Shown one piece after another: positions 8,713-16,762 of a DNA stretch of 64,000 nucleotides. The stretch is from Butyrivibrio sp. Su6 (GTDB lineage Bacteria; Bacillota; Clostridia; Lachnospirales; Lachnospiraceae), in the NCBI RefSeq assembly GCF_900108105.1, contig NZ_FNUR01000013.1, positions 1 to 64,000 of the forward strand. The letters are read 5' to 3'. The notes beneath the pieces are model-generated. The model did no database searches and was not told where the DNA came from. It saw only the letters and a list, made by a program, of their open reading frames with translations. Every line of letters starts with the position of its first letter. Within the stretch, counting starts at the first letter, position 1. The translations under genes and the position numbers were made by a program.

Positions 8713-9615
8713 TTATCCTCCACATCCACTGCAGGAGTGCCTTCCTCCTACTTCAGAGATTGGTATTGTATATATCCTTCTTTTAAGCCCAGGGCAATCG
8801 ACCTTGCTGTGATATCTGTTTCCATAGTCAGTTATGAACACGTTTCCACCATGCACCTGCTGCCCGCAGTATTCACAGGGGTAGTATTTTGAGCCATCAT
8901 TATTTCTTGATTTCCCCAGTTCGTTATATGAAATGCTTCTGGTGCTTGTTTTCAGATATTTACAGTTTATGTCCCTGTGATAAACTTCTCCGTGCTCCGT
9001 GACATAGACCATTTCTTCTTCAAAAGAATCTTTATACCCCTCACTTTCAAGGTCATATCCAGTCCAGGCATGGCCAAAAAATCTTCCTTCCACCGGAAAC
9101 TCTCTAAAGCCCACAATTGGGATCATAGGCTTTACCTTGTAGGCCGCTACAATATCTATGTAGTCATTTCCTATGAGAATCTGAGAGGACAAAAAGCTAA
9201 GTTCTCCTCCCGAAACAATTCCCTTTTTGAGTTCTTCTCCAAGGTAGTTTTCCACATTATTTTTGGCATATAGTGTGGATACAGCTCCGACAGCTGTGGA
9301 AAGGCCTGTATTTTCTGCTCCTATCACTTCTTCAGCGCTCTTTTCATCAAAAGCAAGAAGCATCATTTCACTCCCAGTCTGGTGCAAAGCTGCTTCTACA
9401 TCACACTGGATCTTTATGATGTTAAAGAGCATCAGGATATTGGCAAAGAAGAACAAAAATAAGGGAAGCGCTATGGAAGCTTCAAGGGTCATAGAAGCAG
9501 TTAGAGACACTTCTTTTCTGATCACCTGGAGAAGCGACTGAATTATCCTTTTTATTTTTTTACAAGAAGTGCCTTTAGCTGCTCCTATTTTTGGTGTCTC
9601 ACTTCTCATAACCAT
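8713..9615 (-). CDS. TadE/pilin-like protein with duplicated Cys/His motif
   Basis: About 300 residues. After a basic segment, SLTASMTLEASIALPLFLFF forms a pilin-like N-terminus with Glu at +5. The C-terminal 90 residues contain two copies of a short motif: VYVTEHGEVYHRDINCKYL ending in CEYCG, and VFITDYGNRYHSKVDCPGL ending in CSGCG. The His and three Cys in each copy look like metal ligands. The start is uncertain: in-frame ATGs lie at 9645, 9615 and 9609, and I chose 9615 because AAAGAG lies before it and it keeps the overlap with the upstream gene short. It is probably a minor pilin or pilus-associated surface protein. Confidence 0.72.
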   Translation of the reverse strand: MVMRSETPKIGAAKGTSCKKIKRIIQSLLQVIRKEVSLTASMTLEASIALPLFLFFFANILMLFNIIKIQCDVEAALHQTGSEMMLLAFDEKSAEEVIGAENTGLSTAVGAVSTLYAKNNVENYLGEELKKGIVSGGELSFLSSQILIGNDYIDIVAAYKVKPMIPIVGFREFPVEGRFFGHAWTGYDLESEGYKDSFEEEMVYVTEHGEVYHRDINCKYLKTSTRSISYNELGKSRNNDGSKYYPCEYCGQQVHGGNVFITDYGNRYHSKVDCPGLKRRIYTIPISEVGGRHSCSGCGG

Positions 9616-11065
9616 ACACTCTTTCGATTGTTGCTCCATAACCATAACTTGTTCCTATTTCAATTTCTGCCCTAAAGCAGTCAAGGCAATGATCCATTCT
9701 AAAATCTGCATTTCCTGCCGTTTTCCTGATGTCCATCTCCATTATGTCCATTAGCCTCTGGGTCTTTTTATCAAAATCAGTCATAAAAACTATCATCCGG
9801 AGATAATCCCTGTAATACAGCCCTTCACCGCAGTCGCCTCCATCGCTGTCCCTGAAAGAGAACATGGCTTCCAGCCCAAGTCGCCAGGTGTCATCGCTTT
9901 TCATCAAAGGAACCCTTCCTCCACTGAACAGGATTCGGAGGTCCGAAATGCTCTCCGCAAAGGTCCATGCAAAAAGTATTGAATATTTCACCAGTTCTTT
10001 TAACTCCGGAACCATCATCACTGCGGTCAAAAGAGATGCCATAAGATCTGCCGCATCGACTTTGGGCCTGCAGTTAAAAAGGTAAAGCATATTTGAGGCC
10101 TGCCTCCAGAAAAGAAGCGTCTTTGCTACCTGTTCAAGGTTGGCGTAGTCGCTGCTCTCGCCATAAGCCAGATACTCCATCTGATATTTCAAGAGAGATT
10201 TATCCATCTCAGCGCCGAAATAACCGCACTTTTCATAGTAGTACTGCTCGATAAGAGCTCTTTTGGATAGTGACATATCAAGCCCATCATCAAGGCCAGT
10301 ACCTTTATTCTTTTCTCTGTGGGATGCATACTCAGAAAGATTCACTGACGCATCAGATATGCGGGATTTGTCGGGAATAGCCAGACTTAAAGCGCCAATT
10401 CCTCTTTGAGAATTGACTGTATCTGCAGGGTTTCCAAGGCTTATCTGTTCCTCTTCGCCCTCTTCATTAATAATAGTTGGAAGTTCAACCGCATCTATCT
10501 GTTCCTGATTTTCTCTTGCCATCTCATCTACATCCGTCGTGTCAAATCCAGATTCCTTAAGGCTCCTGACATTCTCCTCAACATCTGTAACAAGACTCCC
10601 GATCACGTCTGCACCCATATAGGCAAGGATCTGCCGGTTCAGCACTGCGCCATCATTATCTGTGGCAAAAGAGCTGCCGGTAATCTTAGCATCCTTGCAG
10701 TACATGCCAAGCATGGTGTTTCGGCCAAGCGCCTTGCCCTGAAGCGATAGCTCAAGATTTTTTTGAACATAATTTCTTAGATGTTCCTCTGTATTTACAA
10801 TCGTGTGCCTTCCCGTTCCATAAGAAGTATCTACCATTAAAAGGCCATACTGCTCATAAAGCTGCCTGCTGTATTCTGCAAGAACAGAATTCATGGAGAT
10901 GTCTGCCACGCATTCTGTCTTCATTTTTACTGCTCCGATCCTGGCTCCTTCATATAAAGCCAGGACCAGAGAAAGTATTATCGTAATAGAAAGGGATAGA
11001 TAGACGGTGAGATACCCTTTAGTTTGTAACCGCACGGGTTTCCTGTCTGATAGTTTTAAAGACAT
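9599..11065 (-). CDS. DUF5702 domain protein of the Tad locus
   Basis: About 488 residues. A basic leader precedes KGYLTVYLSLSITIILSLVLALYEGARIGAVKMKTECVAD, a pilin-like hydrophobic N-terminus in which position +5 is Tyr rather than Glu. The rest (EYSRQLYEQYGLLMVDTSYG onward) matches the DUF5702 family seen in Clostridia Tad operons. It is likely an extracytoplasmic pseudopilin or assembly factor. Possible starts are TTG 11074, ATG 11065 and GTG 11035; the GTG has AGGAA at ideal spacing and would still overlap the pilin gene by 17 nt. The exact start is unresolved. Confidence 0.75.
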   Translation of the reverse strand: MSLKLSDRKPVRLQTKGYLTVYLSLSITIILSLVLALYEGARIGAVKMKTECVADISMNSVLAEYSRQLYEQYGLLMVDTSYGTGRHTIVNTEEHLRNYVQKNLELSLQGKALGRNTMLGMYCKDAKITGSSFATDNDGAVLNRQILAYMGADVIGSLVTDVEENVRSLKESGFDTTDVDEMARENQEQIDAVELPTIINEEGEEEQISLGNPADTVNSQRGIGALSLAIPDKSRISDASVNLSEYASHREKNKGTGLDDGLDMSLSKRALIEQYYYEKCGYFGAEMDKSLLKYQMEYLAYGESSDYANLEQVAKTLLFWRQASNMLYLFNCRPKVDAADLMASLLTAVMMVPELKELVKYSILFAWTFAESISDLRILFSGGRVPLMKSDDTWRLGLEAMFSFRDSDGGDCGEGLYYRDYLRMIVFMTDFDKKTQRLMDIMEMDIRKTAGNADFRMDHCLDCFRAEIEIGTSYGYGATIERVYGYEK

Positions 11066-11237
11066 CTTCGACAATTCCTGAAATCTGCTCCTTGAACACG
11101 ATTACCAGGCCGATCAGAACCACGATTATCAGTATAACTTCTACTGTTCCCATTCCGGATTCATCATTCCAGAAATTTTTAATTCCTGTCATGATCCCTT
11201 CTCCGATTGCTTTTGTCTTTTTTACTAATTTATTCAT
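11019..11237 (-). CDS. Flp-type major pilin
   Basis: 72 residues. A 28-residue leader ends DESG and is followed by MGTVEVILIIVVLIGLVIVFKEQI, a hydrophobic pilin N-terminus with the invariant Glu at mature position 5. The mature protein of about 44 residues fits the Flp1-like family that polymerises into Tad pili. The start at 11237 has AAAGGAGGA just upstream, the strongest ribosome binding site in the operon, as suits an abundant structural protein. It lies directly downstream of TadC. Confidence 0.9.
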   Translation of the reverse strand: MNKLVKKTKAIGEGIMTGIKNFWNDESGMGTVEVILIIVVLIGLVIVFKEQISGIVEDVFKTIRQETRAVTN

Positions 11238-11291
11238 TTTTCCTCCTTTTGCGCTCTGCGCTATATTTGTAAAAGCAGTATCTGCTATTAC

Positions 11292-12749
11292 TCAAAATGC
11301 CATGTATGCCGGTATCATGATCATCACCATGACCACAAGAAGCATAAGTATCATGGGAAGAAGCAGCTTAGTTCCCGCTTCTTCACCAAGTTTCCTGACT
11401 GTATCCATTTTTTCATTGAAAGCGTTCTTTGATTCTTCATTAAGAACTTTTAATAGTTCTCCATTACCCTTTCTTAAGTTCTGTGAAAGAAGTGTGGAGA
11501 GTCTTGAGTATTGCTGGCTTGCGCACCTTGCGCCAAACCTTTCATAGGCTTCTGCTTCAGATATTCCACTTGCCAGCTCTCTGCAGGTTCTCACCAGCTC
11601 TTCGTAGACGAAGCGCTTTTCTTCACCTTTTTCTCTTTCTTTAATGTAGTTTTTCCCAAGCTTTTCAAAAATATTTCTGACTGTCATCCCTGCTCCAAGG
11701 TAAAGAACAAGCTCAGACACAAGCTGTGGATAGTCCGTCAGCATCTGCAGATTTCTTTTTTCCATTTCTGCCTTAAGTTCTTTATCTTTTACCATGTAGC
11801 ACAGGCAGGCGCCTATAATTGCCAGCGCCAGTATGAGGATACTATTATCCTCAACCTGCTCTGACCAGATGATCTTTTCTCCTTCAAGGTCTGTTGGGAG
11901 CTGTATTTTTTCATCATAAGTAGTCTTCCCGTCTGCTTCTTTCAGCAGATCTCCCAGATTTTTGGCTATTCTCTCCTTAGGCGAAAGAGCTTTTGGAAGC
12001 AAACGCATTACAAATTCCTGCTGCCATGTCTGTTCGTTATACTTGTAAATCGCCGTTACATTAACCAGTGCACCTTCGGCGGGAATCTTGTCCGTCTCAA
12101 GACTTCCGTCAGAATGCATGAGTTCAAAGTTATCAAGTTTCCACGAAATCAAAAATGGATATCCAGGAACGCTATCTATTAAATTTATGTCATCTCTTAT
12201 CTCATCAAACGTTGGATTATCTTTTAGTATTAGTTGTTCAGCCTCTATACTTGCTCTTTCAAAGAGCGCGTTTGCTTCCTCGGCTGAATAAAGTCTCTCA
12301 TTTACAAGGAAATCATATTCACCAATTTCCTCCCCGGTTTCATTTTGGGCCAAAAGTCTGGCCTCAAACTCACCTTCCCCATAGTTTTTTCTGTAAATAA
12401 TGCTTCCATCTTCCAGATACTTACTATTTCTGCTACTTATGAACACTGCCGCCGCCAAAAAGCTTCCGGCAAGCATCATCGCCAAAGCAATAGAGATTTT
12501 TCGTATAAAATACTCTGTCTCCATTTGCTCTATGTCTTTTCTGTTGTTTAGGGCCAAGAGATATCCTCTTATCTTTCCTTCCTCAATGGGCCTCTTTTTT
12601 CTGCTACTCTTTTCATATATAAAAAGAGCTATCTTAAGAAATTCTCTGCTTATACCTTCTTCATTTATTCCTGAAGGCAGAGTCATATCTTTTGCCTTGA
12701 TCCATAAGACAAAAAGGACTATCGGCGGTATAAAATATAAAACAATCAT
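11292..12749 (-). CDS. TadC-like pilus platform protein (T2SS F domain) with inserted domain
   Basis: 485 residues. The C-terminal part fits the type II secretion F domain: MLTDYPQLVSELVLYLGAGMTVRNIFEKL, then QYSRLSTLLSQNLRKGNGELLKVL and a final TM. TadC usually has about 300 residues. Here roughly 200 extra residues (about 107-305) sit between the early TM (ISIALAMMLAGSFLAAAVFIS) and the next (SILILALAIIGACLCYMV), and include VPGYPFLISWKLDN. The inserted part should face outside, given the topology. Start ATG at 12749 has AAGGAAG. TadB lies immediately upstream, and the two probably form the inner-membrane platform. Confidence 0.82.
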   Translation of the reverse strand: MIVLYFIPPIVLFVLWIKAKDMTLPSGINEEGISREFLKIALFIYEKSSRKKRPIEEGKIRGYLLALNNRKDIEQMETEYFIRKISIALAMMLAGSFLAAAVFISSRNSKYLEDGSIIYRKNYGEGEFEARLLAQNETGEEIGEYDFLVNERLYSAEEANALFERASIEAEQLILKDNPTFDEIRDDINLIDSVPGYPFLISWKLDNFELMHSDGSLETDKIPAEGALVNVTAIYKYNEQTWQQEFVMRLLPKALSPKERIAKNLGDLLKEADGKTTYDEKIQLPTDLEGEKIIWSEQVEDNSILILALAIIGACLCYMVKDKELKAEMEKRNLQMLTDYPQLVSELVLYLGAGMTVRNIFEKLGKNYIKEREKGEEKRFVYEELVRTCRELASGISEAEAYERFGARCASQQYSRLSTLLSQNLRKGNGELLKVLNEESKNAFNEKMDTVRKLGEEAGTKLLLPMILMLLVVMVMIMIPAYMAF

Positions 12750-12774
12750 CTTTTCTTCCTTGCTTTGGGTATAG

Positions 12775-13539
12775 TTAAACTACAATATTTATGATCTTTT
12801 CAGATAAAAGATATGCCGCAAGATATACGAGCATACAGATAGTCATAAGAACAATTCCAAATGGATTATGATATAAAGGATCAAAGAAGCCTTTGCTGGT
12901 CAAACCTATATAAAAGATAATGAAAAAGGGCACGCCATTCATTATTCTTGCTTCCATTCTCTTGGCACTCACCAGGACCTCGATTTCCTTTTCCACTTCT
13001 ATTTTTCTGGATATTACCGAAATGGTCCTGCTTATTATTTCTGTCAGGTTTCCACCGGTTCTTTTGGCAACAGAAAAGACGATCGCAAACTCCAAAATAT
13101 CTTTGTTTTCGCTTTCAACGCCAAAGTTATACAGAAGTTTTTCAAGTGGAATATTGTTTTTTAGTCCTTTGAGAATTCTGTGAAGATGATCACATATAAG
13201 ACTCTTTTTCCCATATAGAAGTTCTATGTCTCTTGTGGCCTCTTTAAAGGCATTTTCAACGGAATATCCCGCCTTAAGATTTGTTAGTACTGAGGCTATC
13301 GCGTCTTTAAACTGGATTCCTAAAAGTCTGCAGGCTCGCCTCTCTAAGATTTTTTTCTGATAAAAGAACCAGAAAAGAGAAAGGGGCGACAATATGGCCA
13401 TAGCCACGTACGAGTCATAAAAAACTTTTCCAAAAAGCACAACCACTCCTATGCCCTGAAGCGCAATAGGGATATCACTGACCTTGGGACGGTAGTTTAA
13501 AACCTGCTGCCACGAGCTTTTCAGTATTCTTAAGTTCAC
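12775..13539 (-). CDS. tadB: TadB-like pilus platform protein (T2SS F domain)
   Basis: 254 residues with membrane segments at both ends and the T2SSF core FKDAIASVLTNLKAGYSVENAFKEA followed by FAIVFSVAKRTGGNLTEII. It is the expected partner of TadC in the assembly platform driven by the TadA ATPase. The GTG start at 13539 has GGAGG 7 nt upstream and lies inside the end of tadA, giving an unusually long 65-nt overlap. Family assignment is firm; the TadB name follows from position next to TadA. Confidence 0.87.
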   Translation of the reverse strand: MNLRILKSSWQQVLNYRPKVSDIPIALQGIGVVVLFGKVFYDSYVAMAILSPLSLFWFFYQKKILERRACRLLGIQFKDAIASVLTNLKAGYSVENAFKEATRDIELLYGKKSLICDHLHRILKGLKNNIPLEKLLYNFGVESENKDILEFAIVFSVAKRTGGNLTEIISRTISVISRKIEVEKEIEVLVSAKRMEARIMNGVPFFIIFYIGLTSKGFFDPLYHNPFGIVLMTICMLVYLAAYLLSEKIINIVV

Positions 13540-14719
13540 CGGTTTTCCTCCATGATCCTACTATTCTCCCCTCTTTATCCACATCGTTTTCCTCAAACCT
13601 GAATAATTGGTTTACACATATTTTCCCGGTTAAAGGATCCAGTTCTTTTTCAAGCTCACATATTTCCAGCAGTTTCCTTGACCTGTCCCTGAGCCTTCCA
13701 AGATGTACAATAATGTCTATTCCAGAAGCTATCTGGCCTCTGACTGCGGACAAGGGGATTTCCATTCCCATAAGTACCATAGTCTCCAGCCTTGAGAGCA
13801 TGTCCCCCGCGCTGTTGGCATGGCCTGTCGACATTGACATGTGCCCGGTATTCATAGCCTGCAGCATATCAACCGTCTCCTCACCTCTGACTTCGCCCAC
13901 TACTATCCAATCCGGGCGCATTCGGAGGGAGGATTTAATAAGGTCTCTGATAGTTATCTCTTTGCAGCCCTCAACATTGGCATTTCTGGCTTCAAGCTGA
14001 ACCAGATTGGGAACCTTCCTTATCTGCAGCTCTGCATTATCCTCAATCGTTATAAGTCTTAGGTCCTTAGGGATAAAATTGGAAAGTGCATTCAAAAAAG
14101 TTGTTTTACCTGATCCGGTTCCACCTGAGATGAAGATGTTATACCCCGCCTTTACCAGGACTTTGAGGTATTCCTTAAGATATTCAGACAAAGCTCCAAG
14201 ATTTATCAGATCATCCATTGAAAAGGGATTCTCCGGAAATCGCCTTATAGTTATGATTGGGCCGTTTAAGGCTATGGGATTGAGAACCACATTGATACGT
14301 GATCCGGATATCCTTGCATCTACTATAGGCGATGCTTCATTTACTACTCTGTTACAGGAGGCAACTATCTGCTGTACAACATCCTGCAGTTTTTCTTCTG
14401 ACTCAAAGCGGCTTTCACTCTTAAATATTGAGCCATTTTTTTCAACAAAAATATTGTCTGTGCCATTTACCATGATTTCCGTGATATCTGGGTCATCAAG
14501 CAGCTCCTGAAGAGCGTCCAACTTTCTTATAGAGTAAAAGACCTGCATTCTTACTTGTTTTCTTTGATTGGTGGAAATTGATAAGTGCCTTATTTCATCA
14601 AAGAGGGCCTTATCAATAAGCTCCAGCATCTCATCATCGGTAATGTCTTTGGAAAAATCCATGTCTTCGATTACTCTTTGTCTGACCCGAAGTTTCAGCT
14701 CATCAGCCTGCTTTACCAC
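13475..14719 (-). CDS. tadA: TadA/CpaF pilus assembly ATPase
   Basis: 414 residues. An N-terminal domain (about 1-150) contains DPDITEIMVNG and the Walker-proximal IRRFPENPF. Walker A is SGGTGSGKTT near residue 200, the Asp box is VEGCKEITIRDL, and Walker B and His box are RMRPDWIVVGEVRGEE and GHMSMSTGHANS. This is the hexameric ATPase powering Tad pilus extension. It starts at GTG 14719 with AGGAGG 9 nt upstream, overlapping tadZ by 17 nt. All catalytic motifs are intact. Confidence 0.95.
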   Translation of the reverse strand: MVKQADELKLRVRQRVIEDMDFSKDITDDEMLELIDKALFDEIRHLSISTNQRKQVRMQVFYSIRKLDALQELLDDPDITEIMVNGTDNIFVEKNGSIFKSESRFESEEKLQDVVQQIVASCNRVVNEASPIVDARISGSRINVVLNPIALNGPIITIRRFPENPFSMDDLINLGALSEYLKEYLKVLVKAGYNIFISGGTGSGKTTFLNALSNFIPKDLRLITIEDNAELQIRKVPNLVQLEARNANVEGCKEITIRDLIKSSLRMRPDWIVVGEVRGEETVDMLQAMNTGHMSMSTGHANSAGDMLSRLETMVLMGMEIPLSAVRGQIASGIDIIVHLGRLRDRSRKLLEICELEKELDPLTGKICVNQLFRFEENDVDKEGRIVGSWRKTGELKNTEKLVAAGFKLPSQGQ

Positions 14720-15731
14720 TGATTATTTCCTCCTTCTTTAGAAGGTCACAGGTAAATCTGGAAAAAGCCGCAGTGTCCTTTAAATCAGGGAGGCTGATCT
14801 TTATGGTTGAAGCAAAGATATCTTCATATCCATTTTGCCTGAGTAAATCTTCATACATCTCAATTCTGTAGGAGTCTGCGCCTGTCTGCCTCGTAATGGT
14901 AAGCAGCTTGTCGCAGAGCTTTAAGATATCAAAAAACCCTTCAGGATATTCAGACAGATCAAGTAGTACATATTCATATCCTGCCTCTTGCACCAAAAGA
15001 TCAATGAGCATCTTTAATGATTCAGCAGTAATATCTCTGATCTGCAATGCTGTCCTTGCCGGCATGATAACATCAAGATTTCCGACTGTCTTTTTAATTT
15101 TTTCCAGATAAATGCAAAACTTGTTCTTATCACCTTCAGAATAATACATCAGATCGGTGATACATCCATCAGATTCAACATTCAGGATTTTGGGAAGAGA
15201 TGAGAAGCTGTCAAAGCTAAGCATGATGGTTCTTCCGTAAGACGAGAGAATTTCTCCCATTTTCAGAGTTAAAGATGTCTGTCCACATTTAGATATTGGT
15301 GAAAAAAGCCCGATTACTTTTCCTTTATCGCTGTTAAATCCAGCTGTCAGGCCATCAAAGGATTCAGCCTTTTCCGCACAGAAGTCAACTATCGTATCAA
15401 CTATCTTTCCAGCCTTTTGGTATTTTGTCGTATGGGCTATGTTCTGTTCGCCAAAAGAGCTTTCTTCCTCCTTTACGCCAACAAAGTCTTCATCAAGGAT
15501 CAGTATATTTTTAAAGTGCTCTGTTCCCGCTATTTTCTTAAGTTCCAACAGTGCTGACTCAGACACAACAAGAAGCGACGCCGTATTTTTTCTGGCGAAG
15601 TCCAGCAAAATATCCACAGACGTAAATGCTTCAATTTTAAATTTTAGTTTTAAGTTTTCTTTTAAATACTCGTAAAGCCTTCCGCAATAGGTCTCGTCAA
15701 GATCACAGAGCGTTAGCAGTGGCCTTGTCAT
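14703..15731 (-). CDS. TadZ/CpaE-like ParA-type ATPase
   Basis: 342 residues. The N-terminal 125 residues resemble a receiver-like domain without the full phosphoacceptor set (TLCDLDETYCGRLYEYL; ILILDEDFVGVK). The C-terminal part resembles ParA/MinD-type ATPases: KGKVIGLFSPISKCGQTSLTL in the P-loop position, then YEYVLLDLSEYPEGFF. The P-loop lacks the usual Lys before Thr (CGQTS instead of GKT), so nucleotide hydrolysis is doubtful. TadZ proteins place the pilus machine at a cell site. ATG 15731 has GGAGG. It overlaps the prepilin peptidase gene by 4 nt. Confidence 0.82.
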   Translation of the reverse strand: MTRPLLTLCDLDETYCGRLYEYLKENLKLKFKIEAFTSVDILLDFARKNTASLLVVSESALLELKKIAGTEHFKNILILDEDFVGVKEEESSFGEQNIAHTTKYQKAGKIVDTIVDFCAEKAESFDGLTAGFNSDKGKVIGLFSPISKCGQTSLTLKMGEILSSYGRTIMLSFDSFSSLPKILNVESDGCITDLMYYSEGDKNKFCIYLEKIKKTVGNLDVIMPARTALQIRDITAESLKMLIDLLVQEAGYEYVLLDLSEYPEGFFDILKLCDKLLTITRQTGADSYRIEMYEDLLRQNGYEDIFASTIKISLPDLKDTAAFSRFTCDLLKKEEIISGKAG

Positions 15732-16126
15732 AATGTACCTCCAATAATAAACAACGCACTAATAAGCACCGGTACCGCAAAGTGTATCGTTCTTTTTTTG
15801 TTTCTTTTAAAGATCAAAATAAAAAGTGAAATAATACCAGCTATCAGGAATGATAGAATGATGCAGGAAAATGTGTCCTGCACTGACATAAAGGATGCTG
15901 CCGTCATGAATAACTTAACGTCTCCTGCGGCAATGCCTTTAAAAAGATATACAGGAAGCAAGATAACAAACGAAAAAGCGATTGCTGTCATTGCAGCCAG
16001 TAGAGATTCCAGCCCGCCCAAGGCTGCTGTGATGATTCCAACAACTAATCCGGGAATCAACCAGAGATTATAAATCCTGTCTTTGTAAAGATCGGTAAAT
16101 ACCGCTCCAGACAAGAGGGTCAACAA
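15728..16126 (-). CDS. Prepilin peptidase, A24 family (CpaA/TadV type)
   Basis: About 132 residues with four or five hydrophobic segments. The first catalytic Asp is in FTDLYKDRIYNLWLIPG, the second in AAGDVKLFMTAA, where the usual first Gly of GxGD is Ala. It should cleave Tad prepilin leaders. No ATG is available: the reading frame offers TTG at 16126, far from the AGGAG at 16147-16151, or a GTG at 16147 lying on top of it. It is the first gene of the Tad operon and ends 4 nt inside tadZ. Confidence 0.8.
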   Translation of the reverse strand: MLTLLSGAVFTDLYKDRIYNLWLIPGLVVGIITAALGGLESLLAAMTAIAFSFVILLPVYLFKGIAAGDVKLFMTAASFMSVQDTFSCIILSFLIAGIISLFILIFKRNKKRTIHFAVPVLISALFIIGGTL

Positions 16127-16181
16127 AACCGTATCTATATAAGCTCACTCCTTTCTGTTTTTCTTCGAGCTCGCGAGTATA

Positions 16182-16210
16182 GAATTTATCAAATTTGAGT
16201 TTTGTTGTAA
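16182..16210 (-). promoter_or_regulatory. Promoter candidate of the Tad operon
   Basis: Minus strand TTTACA (16205-16210), 17 nt, TAAATT (16182-16187), about 55 nt before the peptidase coding region. An alternative -10, TATACT, lies nearby at 16176-16181 without a good -35. Confidence 0.4.
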
Positions 16211-16248
16211 ACCCCCTTTTTCTGAATCGTCACTTTGCATAAATTAAT

Positions 16249-16725
16249 TCATACTACATAGCCTCTGTTCATGGAAAGTGCTGTAACATCTTCGTTTAAG
16301 CTGTGTTTTCCGTATGTGAGGCCTGCATAGACTTTCTGAGTGTTGTTCATCATAGGTTCACTGTTATCATTTTTTTCCAGCTCCCTGTAGGCTTCGTGAA
16401 GAGCTTTGATATTTTTCTTCACTCTCCAAATTCTATGAAGACTATGATTTGCTCCGGAAACAATTAATTCTTTTTTCGAAAAAATGTAAATTTTATGGAG
16501 CATTTTTCCCAAATCTGTGTACAGATTTACTGAACGTATTAATTCATCCAAACAGTTCTGAGCTTTTAATAAGCTCTTTTCACCATCAGATTTCTGTCCG
16601 ACGCTTATCTCATCCAGCGCATCGTTGAGATAGTCAATGATCATCTCGTAAAGAATAGTTATCATCTGTGTTTTGTTGGCCTGAGTTATTTTTAATGTGA
16701 ATTCCTGTTTTTTCTCCTGAGTCAT
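16249..16725 (-). CDS. fliS: FliS-like flagellar export chaperone
   Basis: 158 residues, mostly helical. The segment TLKITQANKTQMITILYEMIIDYLNDA fits the FliS pattern, in which a helical bundle binds the C-terminus of newly made flagellin and prevents early polymerisation. Start ATG at 16725 has CGAGGTG upstream. It follows the flagellin gene by 37 nt, the classic FliC-FliS partnership. The last 30 residues extend beyond the common FliS length and have no clear role. Confidence 0.82.
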   Translation of the reverse strand: MTQEKKQEFTLKITQANKTQMITILYEMIIDYLNDALDEISVGQKSDGEKSLLKAQNCLDELIRSVNLYTDLGKMLHKIYIFSKKELIVSGANHSLHRIWRVKKNIKALHEAYRELEKNDNSEPMMNNTQKVYAGLTYGKHSLNEDVTALSMNRGYVV

Positions 16726-16762
16726 GTGGCACCTCGATTCGTTACAAGTCAGCGTTTACGGG

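Noticed and set aside
14703-16126. CRISPR-like or direct-repeat arrays in the Tad region and elsewhere
   Set aside because: No regularly spaced repeats with unique spacers were seen anywhere in the window.
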